A stretch of DNA of 64,000 nucleotides from Knufia peltigerae (lineage: Eukaryota > Ascomycota > Eurotiomycetes > Chaetothyriales > Trichomeriaceae). The number at the start of each line of letters is the position of its first letter. Within the stretch, counting starts at the first letter, position 1. Both the position numbers and the translations under genes were made by a program. The stretch covers positions 310,001 through 374,000 of the forward strand of contig JAPDRN010000017.1 in assembly GCA_030247855.1 (NCBI GenBank). Reading direction: 5' to 3'. Positions 13,118-24,427 of this stretch are shown here, piece after piece. The notes below the pieces were generated by a model. That model was given only the letters and a program-made list of their open reading frames with translations, searched no databases and was not told where the DNA came from.

Positions 13118-15400
13118 ATCGATGTGATACGACGCGCTCGAATTCCAGATTGGGTTTTCTCTAGATGACGATTTACCACATTGTAAGGCCAGCTCAGCGA
13201 GTCCAAGGTCCCTTTCCAAATGGGCATCGAACCCTTTTAGAAAGAGCTTTTCCGGGTTGGATGGATAACCCTTTTTTTTTGGTATCGCTCAGAACATCGA
13301 ATCCAGTGGACTAACAGGTCGTCGAGCCTGACTTTTCTCCCATAATCAAAATCATCGCTGCAATGGCCAGCGTGAGTCGCTCTCGTCACAAATGCCAAGT
13401 CGAATCGCTCGCGTTCACAGGGTGCTACGTCGAGGCACACACCAAATGCTTCGCCGAGGTCACTTCTATGTACGGCACGGCACACACGCTGGAGGATGAT
13501 CTCTCTCCCTCACATCGATCAAAGCTGTCCACGGAGCTATACGTGACGAATGGTTCTCGTAAATTGGGACATCACCTGTTGGTAAGTTGGTATCACACAC
13601 GGCTCGACACACTCGTCCAGCAGACAGTGGAACGCCGCCTGGGTGGATGAAATTTTTCCCCCAAGGAGATATTCCTGTCGGCTGGCAGACCCGTGGAAGT
13701 CTACGGGGAGGAGATCGTACGGGCTCCGAAAAACGGAGCACTCGGTACATCACAAATGACCTTCATGCCCGCGCATTACATTTCCCTGGCGAGCATGATG
13801 ATCAAGGACTATCGTGTCTTGAACTTGGATGAGAACACAACGCTTGAGAGGACGATTGCGGGTCGAGGTACATCCACCAAGAGACAATGAACATCAATCT
13901 GGGAGAGTATGTGTCAACATTCCAATTCTTGCCTGTTATCATTGACGTTGTTTAATGGGAAGTGGCCTGGTCTCGTTGGCATGAGAGACGTATACCGGCA
14001 GCTTTCCGATCAGCTCTTGAAGTGCGTGTAGCAAAAGTACCACACGAAAATGTTCCAGATTGTGGGAATGCACGGGACGTGACTCCTGGCTACTTGAAGT
14101 GTAGCAAAGACAAGGCAATGGTTGATGCTCATGGATCACAGCGTGGAGTGCAGGAAAGATGAAAGCAAGATGAGGAGTGCAAATTGTGATTATGAGGAAT
14201 ATGTTTTGCCGCGTTCTTGGCCATACAGGAACGACAAAAAACAAAGAGCGTTCCAGCCATACAGCAACAGGCACTCGTTCTTCACCATAGGCGAGTCTTG
14301 CCCTTGCAGATCTTGAGGGCGTTACCGACCTCCAGCTTAGGCCCCCGAAGCACCATTTTGTCTTCAGGGCCACCGCCCTTCACAGCGTACCCAGGTAGAC
14401 ATGCCAGCACATCGGTCACTCTGCGGATAGCTACAGTACGCCGGTAGTCTGTATCCACTCGCCCTATAGGGCTGAAAGCAGACGTCTTCCGACAGTCCGT
14501 TCCAGAAAAGCGAAGGATGATTTTAGTTAGGGAGTATCAAATCGGCGTTTCAGCGGCCCGAATGTGGGTGCGTTGGCATTTTGGACTGAAGGCCTTGCAG
14601 CATCCTGACTCATCGCATGTACTGTACCGTTCTCCAGTGTTCCATGCGAATACAAGCTTTTTGGGCTGTGCCTCGCATTCACGCCGAGAATAGGAAAGTC
14701 CTCGAGATACGACGCTCAACCTCAGCAATTCAGGCCACCGGCAGAGTCTCACTGAGCGGGGACCAAGACCGGGATCCAGGGGAATTGGTTACCGGACGAT
14801 ACACGATAGAGCGGAAGTAAGGACGAATTACCGGAGACCAGCTGTGAGCTCTGGTGAGCGCCCCTACACATCTGATGCCGTGACGGTACGATACAAGTTC
14901 CAAGGCGAAAAAAGAGTCGAATGACCCATGCATGACCCGGTCGTCACGTACTCGTAGAGGGATTCTGGCCCAGACCTTGCCAGGATCGTGATCAGCATGA
15001 CGATGGCGCCTTCTTTTCTGGTACGCAACATGGCCCGCGATCAGTGGCGGTCTGGGCACAGCGGCCGACTCAATTGTAGCCTGCTTGCAACAACGTGGTT
15101 GCGAGGACCCAGGGGCACATTCCCGCATGGAGCAGAGGCACGCAATCGCCGAAACTTCTCAGTATCTCACATCCACGTGAACTCCTGGAGAACCTCTCAT
15201 GATGCAGGCAGACCCTTGAAAGGTTTTACGAATCGGAATATCTGGTCTATTTTGGTCACGGCAATGAGTGGCCATTGAATGGAGCAGTTCCTTTGAGAAG
15301 GTGTCAAGTCCAGACACTTCCTTGCTATCACTTCTCTTTTGCCCACTTCTCTTTGACTTGCTGGTTATCCACCGGACAAATCCAGTTCTCACGCACCACT
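13118..15400. other. Gene-poor region, nothing recognised
   Basis: Open frames up to about 144 codons exist on both strands (for example 13939-14373 minus), but they overlap one another and show no domain, signal peptide or exon chain. The right end is the 3' flank of the small secreted protein gene. Confidence 0.45.
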
Positions 15401-16358
15401 TCAGTCAAGAGGGACTGAATACTCTGAAGGACAATGGTGTCAGTACGCATCTCCGCCCCGATGATGACAGCTGGATAGCTTGTTGGAGACACTCACCATT
15501 CGTCCTGCAGGTTGCGTTACATGATGGCCATGTATCGCCAGCTCTGCCACCATCCTGTGGTGTCTTTGTCACGTTTCTGAGAAGGTCAACCAGATGCTGA
15601 TTCCCAAACGTCTTGATCCCAACTTTGATTGCATTCAGAGTATCGTCACTTGGACCCGAGGGATCTCGGCTGAATATGTCTAGTGATGGCACTGTCTGCG
15701 AAGCGGTCGGAGTTTCAAAAACCACGATGAAAGCTGCATCATTAGAATCGTATCCCCAGCCAATGATCTCGTAGGTGTTGTTTTGAGATGCAAGGGATCC
15801 TGCCGGCACGCTATGATAAGCGTCCACTGCGATGGACGTGTCGTGCGAGTATGCAAAGTATGTTGCATTGGGCTTCTTTGTATCGTTGACCAACTGAAAA
15901 GATGTCAAGGTGTCAAGCTTTGTCGCCTCCTGGGCATAGCATGCACCATCTAGGCAGGGTCGCGTAAGGGTCCAGATGAAGTTACGGAAAAGACGATACA
16001 ATTCTTGGTTGGAGAATGTGATGAACCAATCACCAAGAAACCAGCCTGGAGGCATGGGCCTCCATGGCTTGGAGGACGCATTCGTCGGGCCGAAGGTTGG
16101 TGGAAGGCGAATGTCGACTGCGTTCGGTGGTACTTGGTGCTCTTTGAGGATCGAAAGAGATATCCCTGAGGTCACGCCTTGTCAGATACATGCCTAGCCA
16201 TCAAACACGGGCATTGCCTCTGGATGAAATGAAGACTTTGGGAAGGGGAGGACAAAAGCGATTTGTCTACCTTGCTGAGGTCCAATGCCAGCTCCCGTCA
16301 TTGTCCATGGATGCAGGACAATGAGACAAATCGTTGAAAGGGCCCACGTCAATTTCAT
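15401..16358 (-). CDS. Small secreted protein, lipocalin-like
   Basis: A predicted extracellular protein of 259 residues. Exons on the minus strand are 16358-16271, 16165-15497 and 15423-15401. The last intron has a perfect TACTGAC branch site 15 bases before its AG. Residues 1 to about 24 form a signal peptide: a Lys near the start, then a hydrophobic run ending near TGAG. Next come a proline-rich strand and the motif GWFLGDWFITFSN, which resembles the first strand of lipocalin folds (GxW). Cys residues occur at RPCLDGACYAQ and at the end (SCNATC), suggesting disulphides, and there are several N-x-S/T sequons. A lipocalin or violaxanthin de-epoxidase-like beta-barrel binding a small hydrophobic ligand is possible but is inference from pattern only. 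The gene is divergent from BUD4 across about 970 bases. Confidence 0.7.
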
Positions 16359-17328
16359 TTTCAAAGGGAGTGCTTTTCAATTTCAAGCACAAGCAAAATG
16401 TGGACGCCATCATGTTGGACGTCGAGTCCTCAACGGATTATATCTAGATTCATCAATTACATTTAGCTGTTAATCAATCGTTTGCAATCTCGTAGTATTA
16501 TTCCTTAAAGGTGAGTCCTCTTGCTCGAACCTTCTTGATTGCAATGCTTCATTCCGGCAACCTTCCATCAATCATGTCTCATGGAGAGAACAAACTGAGA
16601 GCGCCATAAGCGCTGTCAAGGCCGCGTTCTTACACAAACCTGCGCTAGGAAATATTCCACCCATTGTAGAAAGGGCGGGGAAAGAGGACGGTTTGATCGA
16701 GCACGTAACAGTTATCGGAAACCAGATAGGACGTTGATTGCAGAAGTGTGGTCTCGGGAGGAAACTTGTTTATGTCGCCATGTTCCCTGTCATTGTACGG
16801 GTACGTGCAGTAGGACATGTAAATAAAGACCTATATGAGGTACCAAGCTACGACCGGAGTATTGAGCAGCAAATACCTGAGTCTACTAGTATTTAATGTG
16901 GCGCAATAAGTACCTGAAGCTTGATGCGGGGGCGCAAGAAAAAGTTGGCGGGAGTGTGCGAGTTGCCCATGGCAACCAACAGGCGATGGCTTTGTTGTCC
17001 TCCAGTGCCAATAGGCGCGTAAAACGAGTAGCGCCGCAGCCGATTCAATTCACACACTCCTCCATCTGTTCTTTACTACCAAAGCATCCTACTGGACTGG
17101 CCTTCATCGCGGTCGCATCTTGCTTCAATTCGCTCTTCAATACAGTCATTACTATCAACTCCCTTCCACTACTATCGAGAACACGTCGCAGCTGGGCTGC
17201 CTGCTTGGAACATTGACAATTTCGCTCTCATTCCTGCGGCGCACTGTTCATTCATTCCACTGTTCATTCTCATGGTCTGAGCGTCACCGAGTCATCACTA
17301 CAACGCCATTGTCTACGTTCTAGCCGCG
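16359..17328. promoter_or_regulatory. Divergent intergenic region between the secreted protein gene and BUD4
   Basis: It must hold the promoters and 5' leaders of two genes transcribed away from each other. The 250 bases before the BUD4 start are CT-rich, as in many fungal leaders. No specific binding site can be assigned with confidence. Confidence 0.5.
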
Positions 17329-20300
17329 ATGGCTTCGGAGGTACGTGCTGTGCTGTCTCCGATTGTTGACATTCGTGATTCCTCTGTAGATCTAACATGT
17401 CACCGTCTCTTTACAGGTCCCACCCTTACGAATCCAGAAGGGCAGCAATGGAACATCACCGTCCAAGCTGCCCCGAGTAACGAACCGCCCCCTGTCTGAG
17501 CTCAGTCCCATGGCCTTGCGCCGAAATTCTCCTAGCTTCCCGCAGCCAAAGGTGCGTTGTTTGGATTTTGTAACCCTTTGAACAACACCTCACTCACGCA
17601 ATTGCAGGGTAAGTTGTTGAGCAACGAAAGTTCACCAGCCGGTTCCTCTCCATTTTCCGGTGTGTCTCCACGACTGTTCTGGCAGGGACGTGATCCCAAT
17701 TCGCCTGCCAGAGAGAATCAAAGCACAAACGATCCTCCGCCTCCTCGAAACTCTCCTACCAAGCGATCATCGATTGAGAATCTCAAAAAGGCTTCGAGGG
17801 TCAAGAACAGCAGCATGTTTGCCATCGAACAGAGCAGTCACTATGACCCTTCGCGTCCTTCGGTACTGGACGGAAGGCCACACAGCATGCAATTCTCGAG
17901 GCAACAATCACCAAATCGGGGTTCAGACGTAACTCGAAAGGAGAATGTCGCCCCTTCCTACACTTCGCCGGTACAGCCACAAGCGAAGAGGGGGTTCGAA
18001 GAGCAGGACCATGCCGCAAACCTCATTACTCCTTTGTCGCCTAGTAGGCTGAACAGCCCTCCTATGAAATCATCCTTATCGAAGAAAACCGGAGCAGCCT
18101 TCAGAAGAAGTGGCTTCGATCCCGAGACGGGTATTTGGGAGGATGATGATGACATTCAGAGTAGACAACTTCCCGCTGGTCGTGGGTTGCATCGTCATCA
18201 GAAGAGTGTTACCTTCGACCAGAAGCCACCTCAGATTAATGAGTACGAAATGGCCACACCGGCACCTTCGTCATGCGCATCAGGGTCGCGTGAAGGCAGC
18301 TACCAGTCCAACGAAGACGATGAGGACGAGGATGCAAGCTTTGAAAGGGGCTCTTCAATGGATCAAGATGACAGCTTTGACGCCTCGCTGGAGGACACTG
18401 ACAAGACGCCGGTTGTTCTGCCAGAAGACTGGCGCTTCATGAGCCCAGAAACAGCCAACAAAGATCTGTCACGGGGAGAAGAAGATGTTTTCGACGACGA
18501 CTGCGGTAGTCCTGCACCAACTGCTCAGCCAGGCGCTTTGGCATCTCGACCACATCAAACGAGCGCGAGCTCAGTAGACTCAAACGGACAACATCGTCCT
18601 CTGCCACCTCTACCACCTGGTGGCAATCGACTGCCAATGAATGAAAACCTATCTGGCACAATGGAGCGCCTGAGTATATCCGGACGATCTCTTCCCACCC
18701 CTCCCGCTTCTGCAGTCATCTCCAAAGCCGATATTCAAAAGATGGGAGTCTCCAGCTCCCTTACAGGTGATGATCGCTTGAGGCTGATGGCACTTCAAGA
18801 ACAAGACCGGGAACGCCGAATGAGGAGAATGGGTTCGAAAGAGACGAGTCCGGTTCGTGATGCCAGTCTCGAAAAGTCCTACATGCCTCGACTTCCTGAT
18901 TCCGAGATGTCTGAATCACGAAATTCAACGCCACAACTTTCTCGAGCCGCGGTCCTGGAAGCATTACGTGGTGAGCCAGGACAGGGCAGCCGAGAGAGCA
19001 GCGAGGAATCCGATGGTGTAGCGCAAGCGCGTGATGTGTTATATGACCCAGATGTTCCGATTCCGTCGCTCGAAGACCCGACACTGCCAAAGATAAAGCA
19101 GGAAGAGCTGGAAGAGGAAGATCTCTACTCGATTCCCGATTTGTACAGTCGTCGAGTTTCAGATTCAGAGACAAGCGCCAACCAAGACGACGACCTCACA
19201 AGCCAGTACTCACAGGCATCTCAAGTCCCTGCAGCTCAGCCCTTCATTTTTGACACCGATGACGGCCAAGATACTCCAAAAGCCCGGACTCCGACTAGAG
19301 AGCTTGGATCGCAGGCCGAGAACCGCATGTCACTCCCTGAGTTCACCGATTTCGGTAACACAGGTGGCTTCGATGTTGGATTTGGATCATATTTGTCCAA
19401 TAACGACGAGAAAGCAAAGGCCAACCATGGTGCTACACATTCGACTGCTCTTCCAGATCTAGCAGCTCTACGCCAAAATATTCAACGTTCTTATACCCCA
19501 GAGATTCAGCACAGACAATACCAAGCTCCTCTATCTGCAGCTGTAGAGGAAGCTGTTCCCAGAAGTCCTGATTCTGTTGTCAGACACTCCCCCAGGCATT
19601 CTAACGTTCCAGTGAACGATGGTTCTGATATTTCAGACACCAAGTCTGCAGCACATGATGATAGCGACAGATCAGTCTCCCCATCAGACAGTGGTTCGGT
19701 GGTGGTTCACGACAAGGAGCCCTCTCCAGTCTCTCCTATTTCGGCTGAGTTTGAAGATAAGCCTGACAGCCTCAGCGCAGAGCCAGTGAACCCCACAAGG
19801 ATAGAAGAGCAACACATTCAGACGAGCCACAAGATTCCCGAGAGCAATCGGGTTAGCAGCTTAGTACAGCTGGACATCCCACATGACTCCCTCGACGAAG
19901 GTCTTGGCCTAGGACTTGAGAAGGAGTTTGACCGCGTGGTGGAAGCCCAAAAGGTAGAGTTTGAACTCTCGTTGCAGCGTCTTTACTACCCGTTCAATGG
20001 CCGTTTCCCGTCGGTCGAAGTTTCTTGTTCCAAGGACCCGAAGTTTGAAAACCCCATGAACAATATTCCTGCCCTCCCTAGGCCCCGTGAAGCTCCTTTT
20101 CCGCTTGGAAGAGCCATTTCCCCTGGTTCATCAATTTCTGAAGAGTCATTTGCTAATCGAGCTGGTCGACGACAGAGAGGTTACTTGATGCGGCAGAACA
20201 CCAAAATTGTGTACGCCAGCGAACGCATTTCACAGGATGAATCGAGATCTCCCGAACTCCCTGGCTTTCAAGGCGAGCCCTTTGGATCCCAGGTTCCAGA

Positions 20301-21962
20301 TGCAAATCTGGTCCAACCCTCTCCCCGAAAGACAAGCCAGCCCACATGGACTGCTGAGCCCTGGAATGGTAAGATGAGAAGAAAGAGCATTCGGGTTGGA
20401 GGGGAAAAGGCTTTGAGCAAGAGGAAGCAAATGGATGGACCTGTTCCACCGTTGCCAGGTCAAATGAGCAATGCTCAGGAGACTCTCGATGCTGTCGCAG
20501 AAGATGAAATTGCCGAGGATGAGGAATGGGAAGATGGCGCCGAGCGTGGTCGCCTTTTCGTCAAGGTTGTTGGTGTGAAAGACTTGCAAATGCCCTTCCC
20601 TCAGCGTAAGTATTGTCGAATCGCACCAATTCTGCAGACTACTAACCCTGAATAGACGAACGCACCTACTTTGCCTTGACACTAGATAACGGACTTCATT
20701 GTGTAACAACTGCATGGCTAGATTTTGCCCGAAGTGCACCAATCGGTCAGGAATTCGAGCTGGTCGTCCTCAACGAGCTCGAATTCCAACTCACCCTTCA
20801 AATGAAGCTTGAGGAGCCGAAGGTCGAAAGACCACAGTCACCTAGCAAACCACCATCCTCGCCTAAGAAACAAGGTGCTTTTGGGCGACTGTTTGGCTCT
20901 CCTAAGAAGAAGAAAGAGTCGGAGTTGAGGGCGATGCAAGAGGCCCAAGCCGTCAGAAGGCCTGTTACTCCTCCATCTGCATACGAATTGGTTCAAGGGC
21001 TTGTCGCGAAGGATGGATCTTTCGCTCGTGCTTATGTGTCCCTAGCTGAGCATGAGAAGCACGCTTACGGCAGACCATACACTGTGGACATCACCTGCTT
21101 CAATGAGTGGGCTCTTGAGGAGGTTCACGTTGGAAGCTCTCGAAGCAAGAAAGGGGTCACCCAACTTCAGCGTCGTCCGCCATATGAAATCGGCAAGCTT
21201 GAATTGCAACTGCTGTACGTGCCCAAACCGAGGGGAGCCAAGGATGAAGATATGCCTAAGAGCATGAATGGAGCCGTGCGTGCAATGCGGGATGCTGAGG
21301 AGCGGATGCAACAGCAAGCCAACATCAAAGCATTCGAAGGTTATCTCAGCCAGCAAGGTGGAGATTGTCCAGTAAGTTGCTTTTACTTAACGAAGATTGA
21401 TTTCGAAATAGCGCTGACCGCAATGCAGTATTGGCGACGACGATTCTTTAAGCTTGCAGGAACAAAACTGACTGCTTTCCACGAGACGACTCTTCAACCA
21501 CGAGCCACCATCAACCTTGCCAAGGCCAGTCGCCTCATTGATGACAAGTCTTCTCTGACGCAGAAGGAAACGTCTACAAAAGGCGGCGGTCGACGTAAGA
21601 GTGGTTTTGCAGAGGAAGAGGAAGGCTACATGTTTGTCGAAGAGGGATTCCGTATCCGCTTTGCGAATGGAGAAGTTATTGATTTCTATGCCGACTCGAC
21701 TGCCGAGAAAGAAGAGTGGATGGTTGCACTCGCACAAGTCGTTGGAAAGAATGTACCAGGCTCATCTGCTCAACTCAAGGGCTGGACTGAGCACGTTCTC
21801 AGACGGGAGAAGAAGTTGAAGGCTGAAGCATCGACAGGATTTCGACCTGGTCATGCTCGAACCGAAACGTATGGTGGTAGTCCGATAAGCCAGACCTGCA
21901 GCCCAAGCAAGTCAAGGTCTGGTGCGCAGGGCCATCGAAAGACCAAAAGTATGCATGCTTGA
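17329..21962 (+). CDS. BUD4: Bud4/anillin-like septation protein
   Basis: A scaffold expected at the septin ring and future septum, 1,464 residues. Exons are 17329-17340, 17417-17551, 17608-20605, 20656-21371 and 21429-21962. The first coding exon is only 12 bases (MASE). The N-terminal 1,000 residues are Ser/Pro-rich and disordered, with an EDDEDEDASFE acidic patch and proline motifs such as PLPPLPPGG. A C2-like segment begins near residue 1025 (GRLFVKVVGVKDLQMPFPQ) and continues across intron 3 (RTYFALTLDNGLHCVTT). A pleckstrin-homology domain covers about 1274-1390, from GYLSQQGGDC through YWRRRFFKL to EEWMVALAQVV. The last intron is 57 bases, a multiple of three with no stop, so retention would insert 19 residues inside the PH domain. 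The order disordered region, C2-like, PH matches filamentous-fungal Bud4 and yeast Bud4. Confidence 0.9.
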
Positions 21963-22612
21963 AGATCTCTAGAGGTCGCCAAGGTGTTGTTAGGTAAAGC
22001 TTACGCTGGAGGTGTTTTGTGTTTGATTCAATGGCGTTGATATGTGCATGGAAGTATGAGTGTTGGCGGTGCTTTGGGAACTTCGATGCCGTTCAAAGTC
22101 AGGGCTTTTATGGAGAAATGATTTCATGCAAGACACGATCGATGGGAAAGCCAGAGGTCGATAGGGAAAGCTGTATGAACCAGGGTTTTAACTGGCTTCA
22201 GCATGATTGTGAATAATAAAGATACCAATACGTGCTTTTTCAAGTATTTTTCGGATTCTTCATTCTGTAGAGAGTACACAGTGCCTTGACTTGGAGTCTT
22301 TGGTGTTGTACCCGTTGTGAAAAACAATAACTAATACAGTAGAAATGGAGCATCAAACATTGTATGCTTGAAGCGAGTAGTTCGAATTGTTTTCCATTCT
22401 TGGCCTAGATCGAGGTACGTAAAAGTTGTTATGAGCCTCGAATCAGCCTCACAACAGGCATCATCATAGGATGATGATGACCTTGAGGTAGTTTTCTTTT
22501 CTACCGCTCTACTATTTTGACTATTTTGATGGTTTTTTGTGCTTGCTTTCTGTAACAGACTACACATAAAGTACCTGCCCACCTCAGGTAAATAGGGTAC
22601 AGTGGTGCAACA
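21963..22612. other. Intergenic region between BUD4 and SWF1
   Basis: It contains the BUD4 3' end and the SWF1 promoter, both genes reading right. No other gene or RNA is seen. Confidence 0.55.
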
Positions 22613-24080
22613 ATGGGACTCATTCGAACAATAGCATTGGTGGTCTTGACCATTTCGTTTATTGTCTTTATCGCACTTTTTGGAAGATTACCAGTTTTCA
22701 GGTCAGTCAATACGTTATGATTTCTCTCCCACTCCTCGTATTCTTCTCTGCAGCTCAATACACACGAGACTGTTAATTCGAATTCACCTTGCTGACATTT
22801 TTTTTGATTTCATAGACGAACACCAATCTCATTTCTACACCAATTACTATGGAGGCACATACCGAATGGATTCATTGCGGTGGACGAAAGACTCACGGGA
22901 CGTCGTGTATCGCGCAGTCTTTCTCGGACGGGGAATTATTTGATGAATGAGAAACATCCTCTCGTATTGGTAAGTGTTGTATGCACGCGAGGCTCTTGTT
23001 TGTGGTGCTTAGGGAACTCTAACACACGGGTTTGTTCTCGTTTAGCTCTTCTTCCTCGGTCTACAAGTCATAGGCGAGGTGTTGTTTGTCCCAGCAGCAT
23101 GGGATCGACTATCTGCATCACAAAAGTTCATTATACCGTGTCTGATCTCCGGGCCGATGGCGTTTCTGTACCTCTCCGCCGCGACGAGTTCGAACATCAC
23201 GACGCAGAACCATGGGACCTGTATGCGTGCCTACCCTTATGACTTTGCCTTGTTTCACCCGGGCTATTTCTGCAGCACGTGTCGGTTCGCGAAACCGGCG
23301 AGGAGCAAGCACTGCCCGATCTGCAAGGCCTGCGTGCAGAGGCAGGACCACCATTGCATCTGGATCAACAACTGCGTGGGACGCAACAACTACCTGTGGT
23401 TCAACTTGTTGATCGTCGCGACGGCGGCGTTGCTCGCGTACGGTGCTCGGTTGGGCTACGTCTTGTTGGACGCGAGGCTGCAGGAGAGGCTGGTCCCCTC
23501 CGCGCTGACCAGGGGCAGCGTGAGTTCGAAGAGGTGGAGCACCGGCCTGAGCTGGGCCGAGTACTGGCACTGTTGGGCCTGGGCGATCAGTGTCGAGTGG
23601 AGGGTGGGGAGTGTGATGATGCTCACCATGTTGAGTTTCCCGCTCGCCACGGGGTTTCTGGTCTATCACGCCTACTTGGTCTGGGCGGGCATGACCACGA
23701 ACGAAAGCGCCAAGTGGAGTGATTGGAGGGAGGATATACGTGACGATCTGGTGTATAGGGCCCGAATATCCCAGCTGAGGGAGACGTATCCCAAGTTGCC
23801 CGATGATGTCGAGCCGAGAGACGAGGATATCAGGAGCCCCTGGCCCAGGGGTGCGAGGGCCAAGTGGTGGCTCGTCAGGATGGTCGATGGTAGACAACCT
23901 ACGCTGAGAAAGAAGGGAGAAAATGGGAAGGAGGGTGTTGGCGAAGGAGCAGGAAACGAGGGAAATGAGGAGGTCCCTGACGAGAGATGGGCCAAGGTCC
24001 ATAGTCTGCGTGAGGTGGATAATGTGTATGATTTGGGGTTCTGGGCTAATTTGAAAGACAGCATGTTGAATCGTGGTTGA
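22613..24080 (+). CDS. SWF1: DHHC palmitoyltransferase, Swf1 type
   Basis: A membrane S-acyltransferase of 425 residues that in yeast palmitoylates cysteines next to transmembrane segments of SNAREs and other proteins in the ER. Exons are 22613-22701, 22816-22969 and 23046-24080. An N-terminal membrane segment (ALVVLTISFIVFIALFG) fits Swf1. The cysteine-rich domain reads CSTCRFAKPARSKHCPICKAC, with the catalytic DHHC at residues 182-185 followed by CVGRNNYLWF. Flanking hydrophobic segments (LLIVATAALLAYG and others) make about four membrane spans. The C-terminus is charged and glycine-rich (GKEGVGEGAG). The first exon gives a good family N-terminus, which supports the start. The gene lies 650 bases after BUD4 and 347 bases before RAD17, all in the same direction. 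Confidence 0.92.
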
Positions 24081-24427
24081 AACATGTAGGAGCGGATATA
24101 GCTGGTACATGGCATATAACTAGAGACTAGTATGACTTTCATCGGCTGCTTATGGCGGCCCCTCTTCACCTCTCTCTCCCTTGTATGCTACTTCTGTACT
24201 CTTACGCAAGGCTGAAGTCGATGAACCGCAAGGCTGGAGCACGTGCCTACGTGAGTCGCGTCTGACCAATCAATCTCATCCGCCCATATTGGTCGGACTC
24301 AATTGCGGACTTGAGCCTTCGAAGGCCTCCGTTCACTCACTTTGGTTACAATCGACACAGGTGCTTGTCGCTGTTGCTACTTCCGTTGCTACTACTGCTG
24401 CGTAACAACACATCAGCATGTTTCCCA
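24081..24427. other. Short intergenic region before RAD17
   Basis: It holds the SWF1 terminator region and the RAD17 promoter. The RAD17 frame stays open upstream for 39 codons, to an ATG at 24311, but those codons give a leucine-rich run unlike Rad17, so this is treated as 5' leader. Confidence 0.5.

Noticed and set aside
23118..24110. A 330-codon minus-strand open frame
   Set aside because: Antisense to the DHHC domain exon of SWF1; no family features.
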